Shown: in pieces, positions 46,417 through 58,170 of the stretch
Layout of the letters: the number at the start of each line of letters is the position of its first letter
Position numbering within the stretch: position 1 is the stretch's first letter
NCBI GenBank assembly: GCA_039105265.1
Contig: JAPFFF010000016.1
Location: forward strand, 1,488,001 to 1,552,000
Direction of reading: 5' to 3'
Source: Tritrichomonas musculus
Lineage: Eukaryota > Parabasalia > Tritrichomonadida > Tritrichomonadidae
DNA: 64,000 nucleotides
Notes under the pieces: generated by a model
Database searches by the model: none
Told to the model about the DNA's origin: nothing
Seen by the model: the letters and a program-made list of their open reading frames with translations, nothing else
Position numbers and translations under genes: made by a program

Positions 46417-47397
46417 ATGTTCAAGAAAGCTAAGTTTGGTGATTTATTCAACAAAGTTACAACAGCACTAAAAGATGAGAAGGTTCAAGCTCAAATCAAA
46501 AGCGGAATTCAAAAGGCTGCACAAACCAAACAAGGTCAAAAGATCATTAACAAACTTGCAAACAGCAAAATTGGTAAAACAATCCTTTCAAAGCTTAAAC
46601 TTAACTTCACCCAAGAAGAATGGGAAGAAGCTCATGAACAAGGTACCGTTGAAGAAAACAAGGTTGAAATGGACGAAATCGGTTATAACATTGCTAAAAT
46701 GACCAGCTTAAAGAACACAGACCTCAAAAAGGTTGTTTACATTTGCTGTAATACTTATGAAAGACCAGAATATTCTCTTGGTGTAGGACCAATGAATGAT
46801 GCTATCACTGTTGGAAGCTATATGAGAGATATTGGATTTACTGTTTACTACTCACACAATCCAAAGTCTCAAGAATACTTGAAATACTTCCGTTACTTCT
46901 ATCACTGGACTACCGACTACTTGGTTGTCTACTACACAGGACATGGTGCTAGTGTTAAAGACACCAGTGGTGATGAAGATGATGGTTATGATGAAGCCCT
47001 TGTTTTCGATGATGATTTCATCGTTGATGATGAATTGGCAAACGTTCTTGCTAATTCAGAAAAGAAGTCAACCAGCAAAGTTCTCTTACTCAATGATTGC
47101 TGCCACAGTGGTTCAATTTATGATCTTCAGACCGGATCATATCAAGGTCTCAAGATGCCACCAAACCTTTTATCAATCTCAGCTGCTAGAGACAAACAAA
47201 CAGCCAAGCAAACAACAGTTGGCTCCAAAGATCAAGGTATCTTCACCTTCTACTTCTTCAAATTCCTTTCATCCAGTCCAAAGATGACTCCAAAACAAAT
47301 GGAAACACAAAGCCAACCATACCTTAGCAAATTCGACCAAAACTTTGTTGCCTATTCAACAACAGAAAGTTTGTTAGATCAACCTATCTTCCCTTAA
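46417..47397 (+). CDS. metacaspase (peptidase C14)
   Basis: 326 residues. After about 75 basic, helical residues comes a caspase-like domain starting KKVVYICCNTYERPEY. The catalytic His is in VVYYTGHGAS (residue 176) and the catalytic Cys in LLNDCCHSGS (residue 229, the second Cys, as in the usual DxCHSG). An acidic loop DTSGDEDDGYDEALVFDDD matches the Ca-binding and substrate-facing region of metacaspases. The family cleaves after Arg or Lys and acts in proteostasis and death-like responses. Codons are richer in G and C at third positions than in the mobile elements around it, which marks it as an expressed host gene. Confidence 0.92.
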   Translation: MFKKAKFGDLFNKVTTALKDEKVQAQIKSGIQKAAQTKQGQKIINKLANSKIGKTILSKLKLNFTQEEWEEAHEQGTVEENKVEMDEIGYNIAKMTSLKNTDLKKVVYICCNTYERPEYSLGVGPMNDAITVGSYMRDIGFTVYYSHNPKSQEYLKYFRYFYHWTTDYLVVYYTGHGASVKDTSGDEDDGYDEALVFDDDFIVDDELANVLANSEKKSTSKVLLLNDCCHSGSIYDLQTGSYQGLKMPPNLLSISAARDKQTAKQTTVGSKDQGIFTFYFFKFLSSSPKMTPKQMETQSQPYLSKFDQNFVAYSTTESLLDQPIFP

Positions 47398-48386
47398 ATT
47401 TGATTAAATACAAACGATGCTGGTTTAATTTTTTTTATTATTATTTTTCTTTTCCTCTTAACTATAGATAGAATTTATATTTTTTTTTTTTTTTGGAATA
47501 TACTTTACCTTTTTTAATATCCCCATAATTGATTCATTTTTATTACTTTGGTGAAGATCATGTTCATTAACTTTAACTTTTCATCAGCACTATATTATCT
47601 TTTTATTTATGAGATGAACGCACTAATATTTTGTAAAATTTTATTTTTTATTTATTTAAATGATTAAGTGGGAGCATTTATAGGTAAGGAGGTCTCATTT
47701 TATTTACTAGATCTAAGTAATTTAATTTTCAAGTTTTATTTAATTATATTGAGATTATGTCAAAATAATATTTGCATAAAAATTATGATTTTTAACCTAG
47801 TAATCAAGTCATAATATCAAAATATCTATTTTAATTGTATATTTTATGATTTTGATCATGATCAAATGCTCTAGGAGAAGATATAAAATAATTTATTTAG
47901 TTTTACGATTTCAATATTTTCTCTGAAATGTACATACAATAAAATACGAATATCTATTGAATAAAATATTAAAATTATGTAAAATTATATTAATAATATC
48001 TATACTACTTTTTATCAGAAATTTAATATTTAAAAAAGCTGACTTAAATATTTACAAAATGTATTTGATATCAAAAAAATTGTGAGTTGTTTTCAATTTT
48101 AATTGAGAAGTTAAAAAGCAACTTTTTGAATTATAAATTGAATTTATTCTGAATTTTTTGATTATGTTTTCAAAAGCTTTATTAATAAAAACCATTCTTA
48201 TCTGAATTATGCAATTATTGAAAGTAAACATAATTAAATAAATTCATTCGACAAATACAAAAGCATATCTAAATTTAAATTAAAACAATTTAAATGCAAA
48301 ATAAAAAAATTATTCAATATAATTACCTTAAACTTAATTTTATTCGACTAATGAGTCAAAATTATTAATTTTTCTTTGTTTGCTTT
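47398..48386. other. AT-rich spacer between two convergent host genes
   Basis: No gene seen; the long T-runs after 47470 may include the 3-prime end signals of the metacaspase gene. Confidence 0.5.
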
Positions 48387-50423
48387 TTACCATTCGAATG
48401 TTAAAACTTCCTTAGCTTCGCCTTCAGGAAGAGTAATTGTGTAAAATTCACCATTTTGTTTAACGTCCTTTGTTGCATCAACTCCGTTAATTAAAACCTT
48501 CTTGGCAGCCTTCTTTGAAGCCCAACCTACAGTTCCAGTTTCGTGCAATACGACAGTTTGAGTATTTCCATTTTCGACGATATTTTCAACAGCCTTGAAG
48601 CAAACGTATTTATCGATCAATCCAAAGCAAGAAATATTTTCAGATTCAGGTAAAACAACGTACCAACCGAAACCTCCGCTTTCAATATCATCACTGAAAG
48701 ATTCTTTCTTTCCTAACGATTTAACGTTCTTCTTTATGAAGTTGTAAACCCAATAATGTTCGGAGTTTTCAATACCAGGAATGTCAGAAGGTGAAAATAC
48801 GACTTTCTGAGTTGATGGAGAAACGTTATAAGCAGAAATAATACCACCTTTCTTATGAAGACCCCAAGAAGTAATATTATGTAATTTCAAAACTCCTTCT
48901 TTAAGAGGATCAATGAACAAACAATCTTCAGTTGGTTTAGCTGAACGATCCATTCTCAAGATTTTACCATCTGAATAAACAAGTGGCTTCAAAACTTCAG
49001 GATTAGTATTTCCAACTTTATCGCTGAAATAAATTGGACCACCTGAAATTGCACGTAACATACTGTGTTTAACAGCTGCTTCGTGCTTTGTCCAAAACAT
49101 GTCCCAGTCGCAATGATAAATTTCATCATGATATGTTGCATTGTAAGCATTTTGTAAAAGATGCTCAACAAAGCTTCCTTTTTGATCAGGGAAGAAATCA
49201 TCACTATTTCGTGACATGCCTGATGTTGGACGGCCTAAAACGTTCTCCATTGCCATTCCCATACAATTAATGATAACTCCATTCATCAAAGAAGCACCAA
49301 GTTCAAGTTCGCGATTCATGCAACGTGCTGCTTCTGGAATTGGCATTGTTCCTTCGAAATAAACATTGCAAGAACTTTGGCCATCGACCTTCAAAAAGTC
49401 GATTCCTTCTTTTCGTAATATTTCATTCCAATGATAGAAGAATTGTGAGCCATTTTTAGGACTTGGAATTAAGAGTCCTTTGGTGGTCTTGAATAGATAT
49501 GGTGCTTCTGTTGTTGCTAATTCACATTCTGGATCAATTCCACTCCAGTATCCCATCAAGGCATGCCAGACGCCAAACCATTTAACATTACTCTTGTCTT
49601 TGATGTCTTCGATCATTTGTTTGAAGCCATGTGGGAACTTTTTGGTATCTGGTGAAAATCCTCGAACCATCATGTCTTTGCCTGGGAACCAACCATCATC
49701 AATTAACATCCATCGAATTGGAACTTTCTTGGTTGTAAATTCGTCGGCCTTTTCTCGAATTCCAACTTCATTAACATCGGTTTTCATTGCATCCCAACTG
49801 CACCAACCCAAATATTCGAACATTTCAGGATATCTTCGTTGTTCTCGAGTCAAGACGTTCTTCGTTTTGGCAAGTAATTTGAATGCTTTGTGAACAGCTT
49901 CAATGTATGTGGGCGCTTCTGAAAGTAAATATACTGGATCTTCAACTTTACTTTGTCCTCCAACGAGAGAAAACATGTCTAATCCTAATTCTGTGGCTGT
50001 TCCTCCATTTAGATTGCATTTGAATTCATTACCAACCATTGGAATTAAGCAAACAACTTTGTTAGGATATTTGAAATATGCAACTTGGGTTCGAGCTGGA
50101 ATGTCTTCATATTTGTCAACAAAGGATGGTCTTGTCCACCAATCTTTGAATAAATATAAGGTGGTGATCTTTTCTGGCTTCTCTGTAACTGGTAAATAAA
50201 ATCTTAAGGGATTTTCTAAGGAAAGATTTAAATTATCGTTGAAAATGCTTTGGTTGGCTATTAATTTAAGTGAAACAAGTTTGCAGCCATCAACTTCGGT
50301 TTCTATTAATTCATAGGATAATCCATCTTTCTCAGCTGCTTTTGCATTTAATGTACATGTTAATTCAACATGTTTTCCTTTAAGACAATTGACTTGAAGG
50401 CGGATTTTATCGTGTGCAAGCAT
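48387..50423 (-). CDS. GH36 raffinose-synthase/Sip1-like glycoside hydrolase
   Basis: 678 residues from the ATG at 50423; the longer frame upstream is spacer-like and hydrophobic by T-richness. Landmarks of the GH36 raffinose synthase/seed imbibition branch are clear. They are GWCSWDAMKTDVNE and WMLIDDGWFPGKD in the middle, WFGVWHALMGYWSG, then GIDFLKVDGQSS with the nucleophile Asp. MSRNSDDFFPD has the acid/base Asp. A beta-sandwich N-terminal domain and a C-terminal beta domain (GFGWYVVLPES) frame the barrel. No signal peptide, so it likely acts in the cytosol on alpha-galactosides. Codon use is host-like. Confidence 0.9.
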   Translation of the reverse strand: MLAHDKIRLQVNCLKGKHVELTCTLNAKAAEKDGLSYELIETEVDGCKLVSLKLIANQSIFNDNLNLSLENPLRFYLPVTEKPEKITTLYLFKDWWTRPSFVDKYEDIPARTQVAYFKYPNKVVCLIPMVGNEFKCNLNGGTATELGLDMFSLVGGQSKVEDPVYLLSEAPTYIEAVHKAFKLLAKTKNVLTREQRRYPEMFEYLGWCSWDAMKTDVNEVGIREKADEFTTKKVPIRWMLIDDGWFPGKDMMVRGFSPDTKKFPHGFKQMIEDIKDKSNVKWFGVWHALMGYWSGIDPECELATTEAPYLFKTTKGLLIPSPKNGSQFFYHWNEILRKEGIDFLKVDGQSSCNVYFEGTMPIPEAARCMNRELELGASLMNGVIINCMGMAMENVLGRPTSGMSRNSDDFFPDQKGSFVEHLLQNAYNATYHDEIYHCDWDMFWTKHEAAVKHSMLRAISGGPIYFSDKVGNTNPEVLKPLVYSDGKILRMDRSAKPTEDCLFIDPLKEGVLKLHNITSWGLHKKGGIISAYNVSPSTQKVVFSPSDIPGIENSEHYWVYNFIKKNVKSLGKKESFSDDIESGGFGWYVVLPESENISCFGLIDKYVCFKAVENIVENGNTQTVVLHETGTVGWASKKAAKKVLINGVDATKDVKQNGEFYTITLPEGEAKEVLTFEW

Positions 50424-51086
50424 TGTTAACAAGGTTTTAACAAAAAAAAAGTGAAATAAAAAAATTGAATGTTTTTTTTTCAAAAAGATCAATTCATATT
50501 TCAATAAAAAGATGCAAAATTCAAAAAGCCGTAACGCAAAAATGAATTTAAATTTTTCTTTTAATATTATAAAATAATTATTTAAGTTATATCTTTTACT
50601 ATTTAATACTTTTTATCAAATAAAATGAATTTATAGGAATTTACTATGTTAATTTATATTTTTATTTCTAATTTTTTTTAGAAAATAAGGTATTTAATAG
50701 AAAATATTATTTCATAATCAAAGATTTTCAATAGAGATTTTTATGAATAAAATCATCGTCTTGGTAAAACAAAATTGCTTAATGAAATTAACTACCAATG
50801 TCACTTCTTTTTTGTATGCAGAAATCTATAGAAATTAAATTGAATGTATTCAAATTTTTAATTACAAAAATTAAATAAAAACTATAGTAGTATTTATGAA
50901 ATCTATACAAATGATGTTTTTTGTATTTTGAGACAAAGGGTTCCGTCGTATATAGAAATCATGATTTTTGGTCTTCGCCCAAAAATCCTGATTTCTGAAT
51001 GTTTCTAAGCCATTACTTTAAACCCGAACATATTATTCAATTTTACAACACCACTGATTCATCACCTCATCATAAATGATTTTCAT
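50424..51086. other. AT-rich spacer
   Basis: No gene seen; it contains the hairpin at 50957-50997 and may hold the promoter of the GH36 gene (TTGTTAACA just before its ATG). Confidence 0.5.
50957..50997. other. 17-bp-stem hairpin
   Basis: GAAATCATGATTTTTGG and CCAAAAATCCTGATTTC pair with a single mismatch around a 7-base loop (TCTTCGC). It is isolated in AT-rich spacer; no gene or promoter is linked to it. Confidence 0.5.
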
Positions 51087-51285
51087 CAGGTATGCGATTC
51101 GGGAACGGGAAGGGATAAATTCCCGAAAAAAAATCGGGATCGGGAAACTTCCCGATCCCGATTTTCCCGGGATTTCCCGGGATTAAACGTAAATTTTTCC
51201 CGAATATTCCCTTCCCGATCTTCCCGAAGTATTCAATTTCGGGAAAATCCTTTGGGAATTCCCGGAACTAAGTTCGAAAAATATG
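51087..51285. mobile_element. truncated hAT-like MITE
   Basis: Starts CAGGTATGCGATTCGGGAAC, like the intact copy at 55435, and shares CCCGAAGTATTCAATTT and the AAGTTCGAAAAA end of its left half. No matching right end with GCATACCTG and no 8-bp repeat of the flank were found, so only the left part seems present. Confidence 0.55.
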
Positions 51286-51898
51286 AGGCCTTTTTTTTTT
51301 TTAAAAAAAAAAATCATATATAAATAAAATATGATAAAATATTAATAGATAAATGAAATGAACACCAAAATGAGCAAGTTTCATACTTTAAAGTATTTTT
51401 TACGTTTAATGTAAATGTCTTTTCTCATAAAAATCGCAATATAGGAGACCGTTTATTTATAAATAGCCATAAAATAAACAAAGGAGGTTAACCAAGAAAT
51501 CGAAAAGCGCCTTTTCCTTACCGTATAAGCAAACACAAGCATCATAAAAGGACATATTTGCTATAAATAGCAACAATAAGACTAGATTGATATAATGATG
51601 AAATTTTTTCATCTGCAATCCCTAAATAGCCACAAATATCTGTTTAAAATCATAATTATACGTCGTTTACATGCGAATTCTTCGAAAATATGTGAAAAAA
51701 TTACCAAAATAATCCTTATCCTATTACAATTTTACCATCATTTTTACTATTTGTATATAATAAACCAATTAAATCTTTTTAATTTTATGTTTTTATACAT
51801 TTTTGTTATTTTTAACTTGCTTTTTATAAAAAAAATTGGTTCTGTTTACATTTAATCTTGCATATAGAGAAATCGATATAAGATGTGTTAAATAAAAT
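51286..51898. other. AT-rich spacer
   Basis: No convincing gene; an 86-codon forward frame near 51595 is Phe/Ile/Leu-rich and looks like chance in AT-rich DNA. Confidence 0.5.
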
Positions 51899-53379
51899 AG
51901 AGGTGCGGACACCTACTTTAAATTTTTAACGTTTATAAAAATATGTATATCTTTTTATGTATTAATAATTACTAAATAATATTTTGATATTATATTCTAG
52001 TGCACTTATTTTATATATTTATTATTTAAATGTTTTAAAATATCAATTATATAAGTTATAATAACACAAACAAGTATCCTATGAAAATAACCCAATCCAG
52101 CCACCTGATGGATGGATTGAAATTATAATGATTAATTATTATATATATTGGAAATTAATGATTAATTATGCATTTTGTTATTTTATAACTATTTCATATT
52201 TTGTTAAAAAGTTCATTTTAATGAGTTTTTATATATTTTTTTGAAATATCTAAATAAATAAAGAATTTATTTAGATTATAATTACATTTAGATATATTAC
52301 ATTTAATTTAATAAAGATATGCTAAATTTAGTTTAATTTGATTCAGGGGGCTGAGCTGCAAATATCAATTTTAAAATCATAAATATTAATAACGATTTTT
52401 TTTCAATAAAAAATTTTTATAAAAATATTAAGCAAATATCTTTTTATATTTATATGTATATCATAGATTATATAACTTTTAATAATATTATATTATACTA
52501 TAAAAATATTTAAAATAAATATAAACAATTAATAAACTTTATATAATTGTATATTCTAAATATTGAACAATTTTAATTTCAAAGCGTATCTCATAAAATG
52601 TTAATTTGAGAGAAATGAAATAAATAATTTTCTTTATATATTTTGAAGTTTAATTAAAATTTAAATCAAATGTAGAAAGTTTTTTTCATTAATTTTTTTT
52701 TCATAAATTTTGAATAAAAAAATCTTCGAGAATAAAATTGAGAATATAGTAAATAATAATTGAGAGTCGTTACACTTAAATTCATATCTCAATATGTAAT
52801 TTATTATTTTATTATATTATAATAATTATATGATATATATAAAATATAAAACAATTATATATTAATAATATAATTTTAAAATACTTTTTTTTATTAAATT
52901 TGGCCCATTTTCATTTTCTCAGAAGTGCGAGAACTAAAAATAACGTATTTTTTAATTTAAAAAAGTGGATTTTTTCACTAAATTGTTAATCAAATCAATG
53001 CTATTTTTAATATAATATAATGCATACCTAATGCTATACATCATATTTAATTATTAGGTCGTTTTAATGTTTGCAGAAGTAAGTGGGAAAAAATGGTATT
53101 TTGGAAATTTCTAATTATTTCTGAAATATTGTTGATTTTAATATTATTTATTTATATACAAATTAAATTATATATATAGTTTTAATATAATATATAAAAT
53201 AGTTTTTTAATTTATAGAGATATTAGTATTTAAAAAAATAATAAATATAATATAAAAATATACGGAGCTCTGGTGAATTTCATAGGGATAACTATTTGTA
53301 TTTTTATTATAATCAATATGTATATATACATATTTTCTTATTAATCTGAATCGCTCGCCGGGGGTAATTTTATTTTTAT

Positions 53380-54510
53380 TTTATAAAATTCTGAAGAAAA
53401 AATACGTTATAATTAATTCCCCTCAATTTCAAATTTTCATAAAAAAATGCAAAAAAATATGGTTTCTTATTGTTAAATCGTAATGAAAATAAAGTGAATT
53501 AAAATATATACTATGATAAATATAAAAAAACTATTATTTCCCGATTTTATGCAACTTTGCCAAATTATTAAAATCAAGATATTTCAACTATCTTTTATTA
53601 AAATGTATGCTTATCCAACTCTTATTATGCACATTTGATAACTGATTTTAATTCCTCTATATATCTTTTGTTTTGTATGAGATTAAACAAAAAAAATGAA
53701 ATTTTAAAATCTAAGCATTCCTAGAAAAATTGGCCCTATAAATTTAATTGAAATCAATATTATAATATTAATACATATTATAATTCATATTTATATTTTT
53801 TATTTTAAATTTAACCTATTTAATTTTAAGATATTTATAAAAAAATATAACGACTATTGCGAATTTAAATTTTAAATGATTAATCAAATTTTTCATTCTG
53901 TTCTCACAAATTAATTCTTTATGCAAAAAATCATTTTTTTTATATTTTTATGCTTGAAACAATAACTATAAGCGATTTACATATAAATAAATTAAAAATT
54001 AGCTCTTTTTTTAGTAAGTTAAAAATTCTGAAGAAAAAAAACACGTTGTAATTATCTCCCCTCAATTTATAATTTTTAACAAAAAATATAAAAAAATGTG
54101 GTTCAAAGTTAAAAAAATTTAATAAAAATTATATGAGATAATACATATATAGCGATAATTATAAAAATATGATTAATGACTTGTTTTCAGCAACTTAGTC
54201 TAAAAATTAAAATCAAGATATCTTGAGATAGTATGAGTAAAATTTCTCCCTGATGTAGTATATTCATTAATATCTTTGGATAATAGTATTTTCATCCAAA
54301 AATTCAGATATTGTCCAGAATTTGATAAAAAAATATCAATTTAATTTTCTGAAAGCTCCTAGAAAAAATGGCCCTATAGTTTGGTTTACTAATGGTATTT
54401 ATTAATATATAGGAAATATAATGCCGATATCAAAATTTATAGAGATTTTAACCTATTTGTTTTCAAGATATTTATTTAAATTTTATATTTGGTCAGATAT
54501 TTTCGAAAAT
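53380..54510. repeat. diverged tandem duplication of about 640 bp
   Basis: 53380-53860 and 54025-54510 share an ordered series: TTCTGAAGAAAAAA, CCCCTCAATTT, AAAATCAAGATAT, CCTAGAAAAA-TGGCCCTATA, TTTAACCTATTT. Spacing is kept but substitutions are many, so the duplication is old. Confidence 0.6.
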
Positions 54511-54985
54511 TTTGTCTATAATTTTATAGCAAAAATGGCTCAAATCGTATTATTCTGAATCTTATCTTTCCAAAGAAAGAATTATTATTGTACATCAGAC
54601 TTTTCAATCTCTTTCAGCTGTATCACATCATTGGGATTATAACGATTTGAGTCATCATCTCAATAATTCCAGTCAATGTTCAGCTCATCACTTTTTATCT
54701 TGATATTTTGTTTTTTTTTTGGTTGGGATTCCCAACTTGGGAAAAATTAAATCTAATTTTTTTTTATTATTGAATTATTTTTAATAAAATAAAAATAACA
54801 ATGTAATTTACATATATATAAATATTTATTTGTGTTCTAAAAGAGAGAAAATGTAATTTCTCTCCAACATTTATAAAATTTTATAATTGAATGGTTTATT
54901 TTTTATTTTATTAAAATTTTAAAACACAAATATTTTTACTCCTAGTGACTAATATAATTTAAAATCCTATCATAATAGAGAAGGA

Positions 54986-55010
54986 TATATATATATATAT
55001 ATATATATTA
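54986..55010. repeat. AT dinucleotide microsatellite
   Basis: A plain run of about twelve AT repeats. Confidence 0.9.
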
Positions 55011-55434
55011 TTTTATAATTTAATAATAATGAAATCAACCAGCTCTCGCACCTCTATTTTCTCAATTTTTTTTTGGGTCAATTTAAGTGGAAACTATATC
55101 ATACATTAATAATTGAATAATAACAAACGAGACACTTTTTTTTAAATAGTATAAAAATGATTTTTATCATGTTTTTATTACTTTTTTTCTTCTAAATAAT
55201 AGATTTTTCTCTTAATTACATAATTTCTATAGTTTACATATTTTTATATTTTTTTCAGTGGTTTATATTTTTCTACCTCAGAAAAAAAATCATATATCAC
55301 CACAAGTCGGCCCCGTGGACGAAAATAAAAAAAAATTATATCATTATAATGCTCATAAAAATTAATTAATATATACGAATTTTGGTGCGAATCTAAATCA
55401 CTTCACCCTGTCCGCACCTCTAATAAAATATTTA

Positions 55435-56000
55435 CAGGTATGCTTTTCGAGGACGGGTAAGAGTAGTCTCCCCGAAAATAATTTCGGGATCGAGGAGACT
55501 CCCGTACTCGGTTTACCCGAGTAAACCCGAGTAAAATAACCGTTTTACTCGGCCATCCTCGATCCCGATTTGCCCGAAGTATTCAATTTCCGAGGAAATC
55601 TCGAGGATACCCGAGGTTTCAAGTTCGAAAAAAAATTCTCATTTTTTTTATTATTTTTCTTACACTTTTGAATACTTTATTTTAGTATTAAAGATTTTTT
55701 GTCATTGATTATAAAGCTATATCTAACATTTATTTAAAAAAATCATATAATAAACCACTATTTCCAGCGAAATGATTCATTTTGAAAATGTATAAAGCTT
55801 ATTTTTTTATTATTTTTCTGTTGATTTAAAACTCGAGTTTTTCGGGTAAAAAAGTGAAAATTTACCCGAGTAAAAAAATGTGAACTAAAAAAAATAAACG
55901 TTAGAGTAAAATCTTTTTCTCGAAAAAAGTTCGAGGAATAATTTCGAGGAAGACCGTTTAATTATCCGAGTTTACCCGGGACTCCCGAAAGGCATACCTG
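55435..56000. mobile_element. hAT-like MITE, 566 bp
   Basis: Starts CAGGTATGCTTTTCGAGGA and ends TCCCGAAAGGCATACCTG. AATATTTA flanks both ends (55427-55434 and 56001-56008), an 8-bp duplication. The inside is full of self-complementary CCCGAG/CTCGGG stretches. It lies directly against the end of the 3.5-kb hAT-like element, so that the two target duplications overlap by three bases. Confidence 0.75.
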
Positions 56001-56289
56001 AATATTTAATGCCTAATAATAAAAGACTTTTTTTTTTAGAAAACAACAAAATTTTGAAAGAAATTATATAATTATATATCTTTTTATTTGAAAAATGAAA
56101 AAGAGTTTTTAATACTGTTTCATTCTTTCTAACAATGAAAAAAGAACAAAAATAAAATAAAATTTAGAATTGAGATAAAAAAATTTTATTTTTATATCAC
56201 ATGTCTCAAAAAAAATAAATCTCAAAAGTCAAATATTGAAAACATAAATTTTATACGTAAATGATTAAATTTATTTTAATATAAAGAAT
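56001..56289. other. AT-rich spacer
   Basis: Nothing recognisable apart from the duplicated target site at its left edge. Confidence 0.5.
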
Positions 56290-56559
56290 ATGTCTAAATT
56301 AAATAGAAATAATTTTAAAGGTTTGAAACTTGATAAACTTTATAAATATATTGAATTAATTAATGAAAAACTTAACGTTACTCTTCATGAGTCGCCTTCA
56401 TGGCAAGGTTCAGTTTCAAATTTAATGAAATTTTTAAATGAAAATAATTATATACAACATGAAGGTTTGAGAATAAATGATAAATCAATTTCAAATTTTC
56501 ATAAAATATATGTTGCAATGAGTTGTTTATTGATATTTAATATAGTGCATGCTAAATAA
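56290..56559 (+). CDS. possible 89-residue protein
   Basis: ATG to TAA with protein-like composition (KLDKLYKYIELINEKLNVTL, then SPSWQGSVSNLMKFLNENNY) and a hydrophobic end. It has good codon variety in contrast with the surrounding spacer. It may be a small gene or the start of a lost larger one. No family recognised. Confidence 0.35.
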   Translation: MSKLNRNNFKGLKLDKLYKYIELINEKLNVTLHESPSWQGSVSNLMKFLNENNYIQHEGLRINDKSISNFHKIYVAMSCLLIFNIVHAK

Positions 56560-56693
56560 TTATAAAATATAAACTTTTTTGTTGGTTATTAGTATTTTTT
56601 TTGGGGAATCGTATTTTTATATACCACTTTTTGAAAATTTTTTACTTTTTGAATACTTTTTTATACATTTTTTTATTCAATTTTTGCCAAATA

Positions 56694-56800
56694 ATGAATA
56701 AATATATGGTTCAAATAGCTTCCCGATTCATCCAGCAATTCAAGGAGCCTGATTCAGCTTCGCGCAGCCCTGTGGTGATCACTGGTGCGTATATTCCTGA
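56694..56800 (+). pseudogene. GC-richer coding-like fragment
   Basis: About 36 codons from ATG at 56694 (start MNKYMVQIASRFIQQFKEPD) have much higher G and C than the flanks and sound protein sequence, then the frame runs into low complexity. It looks like the first piece of a host or mobile gene. Origin unknown. Confidence 0.3.
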
Positions 56801-56885
56801 AAAATTATGTAAAAATAAAAAAAAAAAATTATATCAAAAAAAGCAAATAAAGAGAAAATTTAAATTTACGATTTTTTTTGGTTAA

Positions 56886-58170
56886 TTTTCTTAACAGAGT
56901 AAGTTAAATTTCACCTTAAGATGGCAGTTTTTTACTTTCCATGAAAACCATTCAAAAAGTGGCGTAGAAAAAAACGATTGTCCATTTTTTTTTTTATTAA
57001 AAGCAAGGTACCAATGAAAGGATCCTTTTTATAATGGACTGAAAAATTTTTAAAATATGTAAAAATGATTAATCATGATATTAATTCAAATTTTATAGAT
57101 AATTATAATATGAATTTGGATTGATTATTTTTGGATTTCTTTGGGTTTAAAGCTGGATTCATTGGATAGTTAAGAACTTGCAGATTCACTAGGTTGGAAA
57201 TCTTTCATTTACTAATTCAAATCCAATTCAAAAAAATAATTTAAAAAGAAAGAATTCTATGTTTTGTTTTGTTTCTAAATTTTTCACATTTTTTCATTAA
57301 TAAAATTATAATTATGCTTAACGCTACCAAGGAATTATTTTCTTATATTTGATATTTATTTATTTCTAATTAATATTATATTTATATCAAATAATGGATG
57401 ATCGCATGCACTTTTTTAGCATCGTGAAATTATACAATTTTTCTAAAAATTTTAATCTTTTATTAAAAAAGTGCAAATGCTTAAAATAAAGTTTTATATT
57501 ATATTATTATAAAATTATAAAACCTTTTCATCAATGAGAAAAATCAATTTGACAGTCCACTTTTTGAGTGGCCTTGTCCAAAAAATTTCGTTGCAGCTAC
57601 TCTGCGATATGTAATTATTTGGCTTGTTTAATATCGATTTTCGATATTAATCGATGACCTATTTTTCTGATATTGATATCAAATCTAAAATTTTATCTAA
57701 AATCTGTCTCAAAGAGCTTGTGACAAACATTTTAAATAAACACTGAAAAGAATTCATTTCTGTCCTAACCTGAGTGATTGTTTATGTGAATAGTACTGAA
57801 AAAATTTAAAAACATAAATGGTCAAAAATAATTCAAAAATAAACAATAAAAATCAAAAAAAGTTTTCATTTAGGTAGATAGTCTTTACTACCTTGAACGT
57901 GAAGTGTTTTTGATATATTCACTTTATCAAAAAAGTATTTTGGTAAAATGTTACAAATTTGAACACTTTCTTAGCAGTTTAATCTGGAACATTGATCATT
58001 TGCAAAATCTGGGCAATCAAGAAAAAATCTAGACTCATGAATATAATTCAACCTGACTATTTCTTGGCCCGAAGGATTCTTGAAATAATTTGCGAATTTT
58101 TTCCTCCCTCTTTAAGTGATTCGCCTTTTAATTTAATGCATGTTTTGAATCAAATGAGTCTATTAATAAA
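56886..58170. other. AT-rich spacer
   Basis: No gene seen. TCCACTTTTTGAGTGG near 57558 and a similar inverted phrase near 56955 (CATTCAAAAAGTGGCG) may be worn transposon ends. Confidence 0.4.

Larger units (their letters stand above)
51899..55421. mobile_element. non-autonomous hAT-like element, 3.5 kb
   Basis: Begins AGAGGTGCGGACA and ends with the exact complement TGTCCGCACCTCT. AATAAAAT flanks both ends (51891-51898 and 55422-55429). TIR form and 8-bp duplication fit hAT. No frame of useful length was found inside. Much of it is made of diverged duplicate blocks. Confidence 0.6.

Noticed and set aside
46475-47287. Two further forward frames inside the metacaspase gene.
   Set aside because: Shadows of the metacaspase, which has clear catalytic motifs.
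51595-51855. An 86-codon forward frame in spacer.
   Set aside because: Composition is that of random AT-rich DNA, with no promoter-like sequence or domain.
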